A stretch of DNA of 54,875 nucleotides. It comes from Verrucomicrobiales bacterium (lineage in GTDB: Bacteria; Verrucomicrobiota; Verrucomicrobiia; Verrucomicrobiales; DEV007). The notes beneath the pieces are model-generated. The model was not told where the DNA came from, did not search any database, and saw nothing but the letters and a program-made list of their open reading frames with translations. The translations under genes and the position numbers were made by a program. The DNA is taken from contig JARGOP010000018.1 of assembly GCA_029233965.1 (NCBI GenBank), forward strand, positions 1-54,875, written 5' to 3'. Below, piece after piece: positions 35,864-43,985 of this stretch; the stretch's first letter is position 1, and each line of letters begins with the position of its first letter.

Positions 35864-35980
35864 GAGCGTGAGCGAAAACCCCGCAGAGCACCACGATCTT
35901 CTCGCTCACGCTCGCAGCTACACTCCCCAAATCGTAGGTTTGACCGTGAGCAGAGAGCCCACAGGGCATCGGGCTCACGG
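35864..35980. repeat. Two tandem palindromic units between oxidoreductase and sulfatase
   Basis: Unit 1 has perfect 12 bp arms: GAGCGTGAGCGA at 35864-35875 and TCGCTCACGCTC at 35902-35913. Unit 2 has 8 bp arms: CCGTGAGC at 35944-35951 and GCTCACGG at 35973-35980. Both are preceded by similar sequence (AAACCGCAGGTTTGA and AAATCGTAGGTTTGA), so they are diverged copies. Unit 2 overlaps the sulfatase stop codon and may act as its terminator. REP-like in character. Confidence 0.7.
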
Positions 35981-37522
35981 CAAAGGCGCCACCTCTGGCA
36001 GGGTCTCTACCATTTTTGCCCCGGTCCGACGCAGCTCCGCGATCGCCATTTCACGCAATTCGATGACCCGGTCACGGTGGGAAGCAAAGCGCGCCAGATT
36101 GACGAGTTCCTCCGGATCCTCTGCGAGGTCGTAGAGTTCCTCCACTTCACCGGGAATCAGGGTGCGGATGTATTTTTGCTTTCCATCGACCAGTGAGACC
36201 CACCAGGGTACCGCACCACGCATGTAGAGCTTTGATCGTGAAGCCTCATCAACGGCAATGGGCACCACATCCGTATTCGATCCATAGCTGTCGCCGGTAT
36301 GAACCGTCAAGACAGGCCGCGCTCCCTCTTTTGCCTCCGGATTCTCTAACAGTGGGGTTAAGTCTCGACCGTGCATCTCCCAGGGAAGATCCAGTCCGGC
36401 GACAGAAAATATCGTCGGGACAATGTCGACCCCGCCGACGGGATGCTCACAAACCTTTCCTTCCGGAAATCGTGACGGCATCGAGATGATCAAGGGGGAA
36501 CGAATGTTCGCATCATAGGGCGCCAACTTGACCTGAAAGCCGTGCTGTCCCCAGGCGAAGCCCTGATCGGAGGTGAAAATGATCAGGGTGTTATCCAGTT
36601 GCCCGGACTGTTCGAGGCTTGCGACGAGTTTTCCAACCCCTTCATCGAGTGACTTCACCGCCTGATTCACTTGTCTGACCCAATCGCTCAGGGTTTTCTT
36701 CCCGTTCGCGCTGATTCCGCCTTTGGTTTGTCCTCTGACCAGAACCGGTTCGCCTTCGCTCCCCCGCGTCCACTGCTCCACCGTTCTTGAATAAGTCGGT
36801 TTGCCGGGTCGCGGCGGGTAAATGTCCACCGGATCATTAACCTTCGCATCAGGGTAATCATCGAGATGACGGTCGGCAGGAGTAAAAGGTCCATGTACTC
36901 CACCGTAGCAAACCCAGAGATACCAGGGCTTATCCGGATCCCGCCCCTCGCGTCCGGAGATGTAATCCAGTGCCCAGTCCGTGTAATTATCGGTCGAATA
37001 GCCCTTCCGCATCCTGGGATCACCCCCATTTTTCTCAATCAACTGATCATAGTAGTAGGCTCCCGAATTTCCGGGATAACGGGGACGGTTCCACACGATC
37101 TGATAATCCCAGTCCCGACCGTAGCCGGTATCGGTTCCCGTGTGCCATTTTCCGATCTGTGCCGTTTGATATCCATTCTCACGAAACACCGAGGGCCAGA
37201 ATCGACATTGCTCCGGATCGTATTCGCTGCCGGGGTAAGCCCCTTCCATCCGCATCGATTCAATCCCGTAGGAATGATGCCCGGTTAGCAAAGTCGCCCG
37301 GGAAGGCATGCACCAGGTTCCGATTGTGGCATGGTGAAATCTCACCCCTTTCTCCGCAAGCGCATCGATGTTCGGAGTGCTCACCCAGTCGTAGGATTCC
37401 GGATAAGAGGAAACTGTGCGATAGGATTGATCGTCGGTGTAGATGAAGAGGATGTTGGGTTTCTCCGACGCAGGCGAAAGAAAGGAAAACGCGAAAAGGA
37501 GAACACAGATTCGTCGAAACAT
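35975..37522 (-). CDS. Secreted sulfatase
   Basis: This 515-residue type I sulfatase has a signal peptide (residues 1-18). It has the canonical formylglycine motif CMPSRATLLTG (Cys71 to Arg75), the Asp metal pair in FIYTDDQSYR, IGKWHTGTDTG for Lys/His, and FTSDQGFAWGQHG as the second metal site. It resembles the iduronate-sulfatase/choline-sulfatase-like proteins abundant in Verrucomicrobia. The ATG at 37522 is chosen because it directly precedes the signal peptide. Unlike the sulfatase at 20187, its active-site motif is standard. The polysaccharide substrate is unknown. Confidence 0.92.
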   Translation of the reverse strand: MFRRICVLLFAFSFLSPASEKPNILFIYTDDQSYRTVSSYPESYDWVSTPNIDALAEKGVRFHHATIGTWCMPSRATLLTGHHSYGIESMRMEGAYPGSEYDPEQCRFWPSVFRENGYQTAQIGKWHTGTDTGYGRDWDYQIVWNRPRYPGNSGAYYYDQLIEKNGGDPRMRKGYSTDNYTDWALDYISGREGRDPDKPWYLWVCYGGVHGPFTPADRHLDDYPDAKVNDPVDIYPPRPGKPTYSRTVEQWTRGSEGEPVLVRGQTKGGISANGKKTLSDWVRQVNQAVKSLDEGVGKLVASLEQSGQLDNTLIIFTSDQGFAWGQHGFQVKLAPYDANIRSPLIISMPSRFPEGKVCEHPVGGVDIVPTIFSVAGLDLPWEMHGRDLTPLLENPEAKEGARPVLTVHTGDSYGSNTDVVPIAVDEASRSKLYMRGAVPWWVSLVDGKQKYIRTLIPGEVEELYDLAEDPEELVNLARFASHRDRVIELREMAIAELRRTGAKMVETLPEVAPLP

Positions 37523-37561
37523 GGAGACGTTCTGAACCAATCGGCGCTTCACTTCAAGACA

Positions 37562-37596
37562 CAAAAAAGGGCAACCTCCCGGCTGCCCCTTTTTGT
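37562..37596 (-). terminator. Rho-independent terminator of the small secreted protein gene
   Basis: AAAAAAGGGCA on the plus strand pairs with TGCCCCTTTTT about 10 bp later, giving a stem and T-run for minus-strand transcripts from the gene ending at 37628. The A-run on the other side also allows plus-strand termination. Confidence 0.75.
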
Positions 37597-37627
37597 TGTA
37601 GTGGTTGTTGAAGAGAGTTTCGAGTTA

Positions 37628-37927
37628 TTAGCCGAGAACACGGGTGTAGGTGTTGCTGCTTCCGTTGGAGAAAATATCGCGGTAAGTCACGACAGTGACA
37701 TGATAGCGATAAGGCGTTCCGCAGGGATAATAGGCAGTGCGGCACTCCTGGCGGCGGCAGATTTCGATCGTGCGGATTCTGTAAACAGAACCGCAGTGGC
37801 CACCATGCTGAGGACGGTAAGAACCCCAGGCAGGAGTTCCGTGCTTGTAACCGGGACCGGCTTCTGCATTGGCAGTGAAGCCGATGAGGGCGACAGTGGC
37901 GAGGGCGAGAGTAAGGATAGTTTTCAT
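37628..37927 (-). CDS. Small secreted Cys-containing protein, paralogue A
   Basis: This 99-residue protein has a clear signal peptide (residues 1-23, ending NAEAG). The mature part is rich in Tyr, Arg and His, with Cys in HCGSVY, EICRRQEC and YPCGTPY. The C-terminal 33 residues (CGTPYRYHVTVVTYRDIFSN onward) are closely related to those of the gene at 38123, so the two are tandem duplicates. I do not recognise the family. It has its own terminator and long flanking gaps, so it is probably expressed separately. The cysteines suggest disulfides in the periplasm or outside the cell. Confidence 0.75.
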   Translation of the reverse strand: MKTILTLALATVALIGFTANAEAGPGYKHGTPAWGSYRPQHGGHCGSVYRIRTIEICRRQECRTAYYPCGTPYRYHVTVVTYRDIFSNGSSNTYTRVLG

Positions 37928-38056
37928 TGGGGTAGTGGTGTTACTGTTGTTACCGAGAAGAAGACGCTTCTTCTGATCGACCTATGCAGATTTTCCGATT
38001 TTTCATTCCAATCCCCCTTTTCCTGACAAACACACAACAGAGAGGATAGATGGACC

Positions 38057-38090
38057 AAAAAAAGCGGGACAGCCCGAAAGCCGCCCCGCC
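38057..38090 (-). terminator. Rho-independent terminator of paralogue B
   Basis: On the minus strand a stem GCGGG/CCCGC with an inner GGCT/GGGCT-type pairing is followed by seven T (38057-38063 on the plus strand as A). It lies 33 bp downstream of the gene ending at 38123. Confidence 0.8.
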
Positions 38091-38122
38091 GTTTCCCCTG
38101 GTGAAAGAAGTGTCTCGAAAGA

Positions 38123-38440
38123 TCAGCCCGGCATTCTCGTGTAGGTGCGCGAGGTTCCGTTTGAGTAGAAATCGCGGTAGGTCACGACTGTGACGCTATA
38201 GTAATAAACCGAACCGCAGGGACGATACCCGGTCCGGGTTTCACAGTGTCGCCCGAGTTCTGCGGTGTGCACGACATAAGGGGTGCAGCTTCCGTGCCGG
38301 TAATGCTGATGCCCGTGATTTCCGGCAAACTGGTGGCCGACGTAGCGGAGGATTTCTCTTTTGGTTCCGGCCTCTGCCTGAGGGGAGAATCCGACAAAGG
38401 CAGTGAAAGCGATAGCGAGTGTGACGATGGTATTCTTCAT
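38123..38440 (-). CDS. Small secreted Cys-containing protein, paralogue B
   Basis: This 105-residue protein has a signal peptide (about residues 1-25, ending QAEAG). The body is rich in His, Tyr and Arg (GHQFAGNHGHQHYRHG). The C-terminus YRPCGSVYYYSVTVVTYRDF onward is clearly homologous to paralogue A. Cys residues lie in SCTPY, RHCETR and RPCGS. The ATG at 38440 is used because it precedes the signal peptide; an upstream in-frame extension to 38497 is not hydrophobic. The His-rich stretch could bind metal (inference). The gene is followed by its own terminator. Confidence 0.75.
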   Translation of the reverse strand: MKNTIVTLAIAFTAFVGFSPQAEAGTKREILRYVGHQFAGNHGHQHYRHGSCTPYVVHTAELGRHCETRTGYRPCGSVYYYSVTVVTYRDFYSNGTSRTYTRMPG

Positions 38441-38527
38441 GGTGGTGTTGAGTTGGCGATGTTGCTGTCTGAAGGACGCACTCACCTCACGACTCATGCA
38501 AATTTGAGGAAAAAATCACCCGGCCGC

Positions 38528-40888
38528 TCAATCCCGAACGGCCCCCAACCATTCTAACAAAGCCTTAATTTCACCCCCAGACATTTGCAGGATCAGCCCC
38601 GGAGGCATCAGCGAGACCGGGACCTGCTCCCGCTTCACAATCTCCTTGAAATCGTGAACAAACTCTTCCCCGTTGATATCAGCAAAGACACTCTTTCCTG
38701 CTTTCTGCCCTAACAGAAACCCCATCTTCGAGGATCGATCCTCGAGAGTGATGACCCAGGGTTCATACTGAGGCGCAACCTCTGCTCCCGGCTCGAGGAT
38801 CGAATGGAGAATATACTCCCTGCCGCGTTCATGAATCGTGGAAAGGTCGGGACCTCCCAATTTTCCGAATCCATCGGCCCGGTGACAAGCTGCGCAGTAT
38901 CGATGAAAAATCACTCTTCCATGATCTCGAATTTCCACCTCGGTCTGATTGCTCAGATCGACCCCCGCAAGAAAACGCGTCCATCCTTCGAGGTCGTTCG
39001 CCGCCGGATAGTCTTCACTGCCGGCGAGTGGCGCCGCGGGGCGCCCGATTACCTCTCTCGCAAAACGGATGATGCGTTTCGGAGTCGCCCGATCATCTCT
39101 GACTTCTTTCGCGAACGCGACTGCCTCTTCGCGCTTTTTATGGACGAGGAGAGTGAGCATGATCTCAATCTTCAATTCCACATCCGCCGATGCGTAAAGA
39201 TCCCGAAGGTCGTTGATGGAAAGGAAGTTTTCACGATCCGCAAGAACACGAAAAGCAGCCCGCTTCGTCTCGACGGAAACATCATCCCGTTTCAATCGCT
39301 CCCCGATCAGCTTTTGGATTGCATTGTCATCGACGTCCCCGCCATCGAGGCGGGCCAACGCGGTGATCGCGGCATGAAAGAGAACCGGCGATGGCGGGTT
39401 ATTCACGATTGCCTCCACCGCGCCATGGGCGGCAAGGATCACCTCATCGCTGATCCATTTCAAAGCGAGCAGTCTTACCGTTGCATCGGGATCTTTCAGG
39501 GATTGAATCGCAAGGCCGGTCGGATCCTCAGGATTGTTCTTTCGCCAGGCGAGGAGCATCAAGGCACGCTGATGAGCGGAAAACGTTTCATCCCCGGGGT
39601 CAGGCAGGTATTGCCCGAGAAGCCTCGAACTCTTCGCCCCGATTGAACGGATCAACGCCGGTGCCAGCCACGGATCGCTCCAGTAATCGGCGTCCGCAAT
39701 GACCCCGTCCGACACAGGAGCTTTCATCAGAGCAATGCGATCTTCCGGAACCGGCATAGGACGCGGCTCCGATTCCCAACCGGAAATTTTCCAAACGGCT
39801 CCCTCGCCGTGAAGCTTGTAGTCACTCTTGACCCAGTCGCTGCAGTAGAGATCCCCCTCCGGCGAAATGGCAAAGGCGACGGGACGAAAATCACCATCTC
39901 CCTGCACAATGATTTCCTGGGTGGTTTCAAAATGTGTCCCCTTCCATCTCAGGGGATATCGTTCGATGCGACGATCCGCCCAAATCGCGACGTAGAGGTA
40001 GCCCTCGTGATAAAGAATATCGCAGGGTGCCTCACCCGTGCCGTGAAGCATTGGCAGTGTTCCCGGTAATTCCCCGTCCCATGACACGAACGGGTGCTGC
40101 CCGCTCCTCCCGTATCGAAACTGATAGCCATGGTCGCCTCCCAGCATCGTGAAGTGAAGCCGACTTGGCGGACGCGAACTGGGATCATTGTCGGTCGCAA
40201 AAACATAGCCTCCGGGGGCATGGACGACTCCGAAAGGATTCCAGAACCCGGTCGAATAGCGTCGCAGTCCCTCGCCCGACGCATCACTCCACCAGATGTT
40301 CCCCCCTTCTCCCTGATCGCTGATCTCTCTCCCGTCACTCCCAATGAGCGTGTAGGGGTAGCCGAGGTTCTCACCGATCCCGAAAATGAGATTGCCGAGG
40401 TCGTCAAAGGTGAGGCCGGAACAACCGTTGTGCGGGTAGGTTCCCTCCGTTTCCAGGAACACCAGCCTCCGCTCGATCCGGTCAGCATCAGCCACCCCGT
40501 CGTGATTCTCATCCCAGAGTCGCAGGATCTCATTGCGGGTCGCCACGTAGATCGCACCCGTTTCGGGATGCGTCGCGATGTCCATCGCCGCGACAAGATT
40601 CGTGTCAAAGAACACGGAGCGAGTATCGGCGACGCCATCACCATCCGTGTCCTTCAACCATACGACTTGGTCATTTTCAGGACCTTCGTAACCGTCAGGC
40701 CGGAAGTGCGTGTTCGACTCGATTGCGAGGAGTTTCCCGCTTCGGGTGAAGGTAATGCCCGTTGGGGTCCTGATGAGGTCGGAACCGGCAAAGCGCTCGA
40801 TCCTCATCCCCTCTTCAAGGACTCGTGGTGGTTCGGCTGAAAGAGGAGCCGTTCCGATCAGAAGGAGCAAAAGAAGGCAACGATGCAT
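38528..40888 (-). CDS. Secreted beta-propeller/HEAT protein with C-terminal PVC-type heme domain
   Basis: This 786-residue protein has a signal peptide (residues 1-18). Residues about 25-370 form a glucose/sorbosone-dehydrogenase-like beta propeller with Ca-binding-like repeats (DTDGDGVAD, DENHDGVAD). A HEAT-like helical region follows (about 420-600). A cytochrome-c-like domain closes the chain, with Cys665-x2-Cys668-His669 (CAACH) and a likely distal Met761 in SLMPPG. This matches the propeller/PVC-type heme-binding architecture confined largely to Planctomycetes and Verrucomicrobia, and it is a main clue to the host group. It probably oxidises a sugar or alcohol in the periplasm and passes electrons to another carrier. 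Confidence 0.9.
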   Translation of the reverse strand: MHRCLLLLLLIGTAPLSAEPPRVLEEGMRIERFAGSDLIRTPTGITFTRSGKLLAIESNTHFRPDGYEGPENDQVVWLKDTDGDGVADTRSVFFDTNLVAAMDIATHPETGAIYVATRNEILRLWDENHDGVADADRIERRLVFLETEGTYPHNGCSGLTFDDLGNLIFGIGENLGYPYTLIGSDGREISDQGEGGNIWWSDASGEGLRRYSTGFWNPFGVVHAPGGYVFATDNDPSSRPPSRLHFTMLGGDHGYQFRYGRSGQHPFVSWDGELPGTLPMLHGTGEAPCDILYHEGYLYVAIWADRRIERYPLRWKGTHFETTQEIIVQGDGDFRPVAFAISPEGDLYCSDWVKSDYKLHGEGAVWKISGWESEPRPMPVPEDRIALMKAPVSDGVIADADYWSDPWLAPALIRSIGAKSSRLLGQYLPDPGDETFSAHQRALMLLAWRKNNPEDPTGLAIQSLKDPDATVRLLALKWISDEVILAAHGAVEAIVNNPPSPVLFHAAITALARLDGGDVDDNAIQKLIGERLKRDDVSVETKRAAFRVLADRENFLSINDLRDLYASADVELKIEIMLTLLVHKKREEAVAFAKEVRDDRATPKRIIRFAREVIGRPAAPLAGSEDYPAANDLEGWTRFLAGVDLSNQTEVEIRDHGRVIFHRYCAACHRADGFGKLGGPDLSTIHERGREYILHSILEPGAEVAPQYEPWVITLEDRSSKMGFLLGQKAGKSVFADINGEEFVHDFKEIVKREQVPVSLMPPGLILQMSGGEIKALLEWLGAVRD

Positions 40889-40968
40889 GATCCATCATCA
40901 TTCCGAATCTTCGACACACTGACAAGAGAGCATTCATGAGAATAATGCTATCCAGCCGGCTCAAGGAG

Positions 40969-41103
40969 GATGGACACTCCTGTCCATCGCAGTAGCTCTG
41001 CGACCGGGCCAGCGCGAGCGACAGGAATTTCGCTCCTTTCTGGTTTCTCCGGCCTCACGTAGCGAAGCTGGTCACAGCTTCGTCAGGCAGGAGTTTCGCT
41101 CCT
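40969..41103. repeat. Cluster of short palindromes and a repeated 15-mer
   Basis: GATGGACA/TGTCCATC (40969-40976 and 40981-40988) and CGAAGCTG/CAGCTTCG (41063-41070 and 41075-41082) form hairpins. AGGAATTTCGCTCCT at 41023-41037 recurs with one mismatch as AGGAGTTTCGCTCCT at 41089-41103; both copies are themselves near-palindromic. The cluster fills the 220 bp between the aroE stop and the start of the heme-domain gene. It is REP-like; one element may terminate aroE. Confidence 0.7.
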
Positions 41104-41108
41104 CTCTC

Positions 41109-42053
41109 TCACTGCCCGAGCGACTCTTTCAAGCCCGCCCGCATCGCTTCCACCGGTGCCTCCCGATTGAACCAGAACTCGAAGGCAAGCACCCCCTGCC
41201 AAAGCAACATACTGAGACCGTTGGCCGCTTTCGCACCGGCCGCTTCCGCGTCGTTGATGAGTCGGGTTCGCGGAGGCGCGTAGATCATGTCATACACAAG
41301 ATGGTGCGGCTCAATGAGTCGCTGCGGCACGACTTCGGGATCGGTGCGCTTCATTCCAACCGAAGTTGCATTGATGATTAAATCCACCTGCCCCAGCTCC
41401 CGCTCAAGATACTTTTCCTCCCGGGGAATCGAAACGAGGCGATTGGAAGGCCCTTCGAGCCGGTCCGGATCGATGAAAAGCTCGCGCAATTCCTCCTTGA
41501 GCGCCTCCGCTTTCTCAACAGTGCGGTTCACGAGAACAAGACGGTCACAATGATCCATCGCGCACTGCACTGCGGCCGCTCTGCCGGCTCCTCCGCCCGC
41601 TCCGAGGATCATGATCCGGAGATCACTTAAATCGATCGAGAACTCTTCACGGATGGCGCGCTTCAAGCCGGGAGCATCCGTATTGTGACCGAGCATTTCA
41701 TCACCGTCGAAAGCCACCGTGTTCACCGCACCGATCCGGCGGGCTACTTCGGTCATGCTGTCGACCGTATCATAGACGCCTCCTTTGTGGGGAATCGTCA
41801 CATTGGTGCCGGTGAAACCGGACGATTTCATGAGGGACAAGCCCTCAGCCAGCTCATCGGGCGCCAGGTGGAGCCTGACATATTCCGCATCGATCCCCGC
41901 AGCACGGAGGGCTGGATTGTGCATTTGCGGGGAACGCGAATGCTCCACCGGGTCCCCGATTACCGCAAGCACGGCAGGATGATCAAGCCCTTTCGTCGCC
42001 GCTGCCCAGTCCTGCAGATCGGAGATAGTGTAAACGTCTTTTGCTTCGGCCAT
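41109..42053 (-). CDS. aroE: Shikimate dehydrogenase
   Basis: This protein of about 314 residues performs the NADPH-dependent reduction of dehydroshikimate in chorismate synthesis. All substrate residues are present: the Ser-x-Ser shikimate clamp at Ser39 and Ser41 (EHSRSPQMHN), catalytic Lys90 (NVTIPHK) and Asp126 (HNTDAPG). GAGGGAGRAA is the dinucleotide loop and NRT the NADP phosphate clamp. The ATG at 42053 is used over an upstream extension to 42089. It follows dhaL by 56 bp and may share its transcript. It is the canonical AroE; a divergent homologue is at 47294. Confidence 0.92.
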   Translation of the reverse strand: MAEAKDVYTISDLQDWAAATKGLDHPAVLAVIGDPVEHSRSPQMHNPALRAAGIDAEYVRLHLAPDELAEGLSLMKSSGFTGTNVTIPHKGGVYDTVDSMTEVARRIGAVNTVAFDGDEMLGHNTDAPGLKRAIREEFSIDLSDLRIMILGAGGGAGRAAAVQCAMDHCDRLVLVNRTVEKAEALKEELRELFIDPDRLEGPSNRLVSIPREEKYLERELGQVDLIINATSVGMKRTDPEVVPQRLIEPHHLVYDMIYAPPRTRLINDAEAAGAKAANGLSMLLWQGVLAFEFWFNREAPVEAMRAGLKESLGQ

Positions 42054-42109
42054 AGCGATAGCCGAAACATAGACAGGACGCGGTGACAACGCAATGAAAT
42101 GCGTTCCGC

Positions 42110-42742
42110 TCAGGCCGCATAGTCACGCATCGTCGCTGCGATAATCGCAACGCTGACGGCTCCTGCATCGGCTTTCCCGAGGGATTTTTCACCGAGGGTC
42201 TTGGCGCGGCCCATCGTCGCGATCATGTCCTTGCTCGCTTCCCTGCCTGCTTCGGCTCCATCTGCGATCGCCACGAGCGCGTCATAAACGCTGGAAGCGG
42301 CTGCTTTCTCACCCGCTTCCGCAGCAGGAAGAAGCGCATCCACCATGGTCTTGTCGCCGGGCTTTGCCCCGCCGCGGGTCATGACACCTTCGGTGCCTTC
42401 TTTGAATACCGCCACCATACCGGCCGCATCGAGAGATTCCGCGTCCTTGACTGCCTTTCCGCCGGAACGGAAGAGAGTTCCGAAGACCGCACCGGAAGCG
42501 CCGCCCATCGAAGACATCATCGCCATGCCCACTGCCATGAAGACCTTCCCGACACTGGCAAATTCCTGGTGCTCGAGCGCTTCTTTGACCGCATTCATGC
42601 CGCGCTCCATTCCCACGCCGTGGTCCCCATCCCCGAGTGCCCGGTCCGCATCGGTAAGGATGGGCTCGGCTTCGATGATTTTATTGGCGACCGCAATCAT
42701 CATGTCGCGCGTCTCGTTAATCGAAAGTGTGTCTTTTCCCAT
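42110..42742 (-). CDS. dhaL: Dihydroxyacetone kinase subunit DhaL-like
   Basis: This 210-residue nucleotide-binding subunit of dihydroxyacetone-type kinases has the Mg-binding Asp cluster in TDADRALGDGDHG (Asp32 to His41). The Gly-rich loops SSMGGASGAVFGTLF and GGAKPGDKTMVDALLP are the phosphate-binding segments. It follows dhaK by 86 bp on the same strand. No dhaM (PTS phosphoryl donor) is present nearby, so the pair probably uses ATP. Related kinases act on erythrulose as well as dihydroxyacetone; the sequence alone does not decide. Confidence 0.9.
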   Translation of the reverse strand: MGKDTLSINETRDMMIAVANKIIEAEPILTDADRALGDGDHGVGMERGMNAVKEALEHQEFASVGKVFMAVGMAMMSSMGGASGAVFGTLFRSGGKAVKDAESLDAAGMVAVFKEGTEGVMTRGGAKPGDKTMVDALLPAAEAGEKAAASSVYDALVAIADGAEAGREASKDMIATMGRAKTLGEKSLGKADAGAVSVAIIAATMRDYAA

Positions 42743-42828
42743 GGAAGTAATATTTTTGGTGACCTAACAGGGCTCGGTCACGGATTCAACCCTGTTCGGT
42801 CGCTTGATTGAGCCAGAAATGGTGTGAT

Positions 42829-43866
42829 TCAGCCGCCGTAGTGTCCTTCCATCTTGCTGAAGCAGACGGACTGACAGGGCATGTCCCAGTATCCTTTGAG
42901 CTCATCGTCCACCCGCGTGATGGAAAGAGAGACACCGGTCATTTCCTGACAGGTCACCAGCGGTCCAAGCATGACGTCATAAATTTTGATTCCTTTGTCC
43001 GTGAGGTATTCCTTCGCTTTGCGGAGCACGATAAGAAGCTCCATCATCGTGGTCGCACCGAGAGAGTTTACGAAAAGAATGATCTCATCCCCTTCCGCAA
43101 GAGACTCGACTTCTTCGTCGTCTTCGAAATCTTTGATCACGAGATCGAGCATCGTCGGCGTGAGTTCATCGGCGGTGCTCATCGGAATCTCCGCAACGCC
43201 CGGTTCTCCGTGAATCCCCATGCCCAGACCGATTTTTCCTTCTTCGAGATCAAAGGTCGGCTTTCCGGTGGCAGGAATGGAGCCCGGTGCCATCGAGACC
43301 CCGACAGAGCGGGTTTGAAGCACCGCTTTCTTCGCGGTCGCCTCCAACTCGTCCAGAGAGGACGCCGTCTGCGAAGCCGCACCAACGAGCTTTACAACAG
43401 GAACCAGTCCGGCGATCCCGCGACGCTTTTCCTTTTCCGTGGGAGGAGCGGAGCAGACATCGTCCCAGATCAGAACGGTGCGGACTTCAATGTCTTCATC
43501 ATCAGCGAGTTCGGCGCCGATGTCGAAATTCAGGACATCACCGGCGTAGTTTCCGTAGAGGTAAAGGACGCCTTTTCCCTTGTCGACTGCTTCCGTCGCT
43601 TCGAAAACGATGTTCGGAGGAGGGGCCGCAAAGATGTCTCCACAAGCGGCGCCGTCGGCAAGGTTCCTTCCGACAAGACCGTGATAGATAGGCTCATGAC
43701 CGGAACCGCCCCCGACGAGGAGGGCCACTTTGCCGTCAGGAATCTCGGACTTCACGATGGATCGACGACCGACCGATTTGCACTCACCGTTGTAGGCTTC
43801 CACGAGGCCTTCGAGTAGTTCGTCCGCCACTTTGAGCGGATCGTTGATCAGTTTCTGCAACGCCAT
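42829..43866 (-). CDS. dhaK: Dihydroxyacetone kinase subunit DhaK-like
   Basis: This substrate-binding subunit of about 345 residues has VGGGSGHEP near residue 51 and the substrate-binding His219 in GMGIHGEPG, which forms a covalent hemiaminal with the keto group. The N-terminal LINDPLKVADELLEG is typical. The start is ATG 43866; a TTG two codons upstream is less likely. It heads the dhaK-dhaL(-aroE) unit. No regulator gene is adjacent. The product would feed triose phosphates into glycolysis, where pfkA of this window also acts. Confidence 0.92.
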   Translation of the reverse strand: MALQKLINDPLKVADELLEGLVEAYNGECKSVGRRSIVKSEIPDGKVALLVGGGSGHEPIYHGLVGRNLADGAACGDIFAAPPPNIVFEATEAVDKGKGVLYLYGNYAGDVLNFDIGAELADDEDIEVRTVLIWDDVCSAPPTEKEKRRGIAGLVPVVKLVGAASQTASSLDELEATAKKAVLQTRSVGVSMAPGSIPATGKPTFDLEEGKIGLGMGIHGEPGVAEIPMSTADELTPTMLDLVIKDFEDDEEVESLAEGDEIILFVNSLGATTMMELLIVLRKAKEYLTDKGIKIYDVMLGPLVTCQEMTGVSLSITRVDDELKGYWDMPCQSVCFSKMEGHYGG

Positions 43867-43985
43867 AGACAAATAAGGGATTGTAACGAGCCTGTTGTCT
43901 CAGAGAAAGAGGGGGATGACAAACGGAAAATGCATTCGGCGCGATTTTGCGAGACACCTTTAGCGGAATTCGATACAGTGTTCAG

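Noticed and set aside
35864-35980. CRISPR array
   Set aside because: Only two diverged palindromic units are present, with no uniform repeat-spacer pattern and no cas genes.
42808-43818. 336-codon plus-strand frame opposite dhaK
   Set aside because: Antisense to dhaK, which has all its motifs; composition is atypical for a protein.
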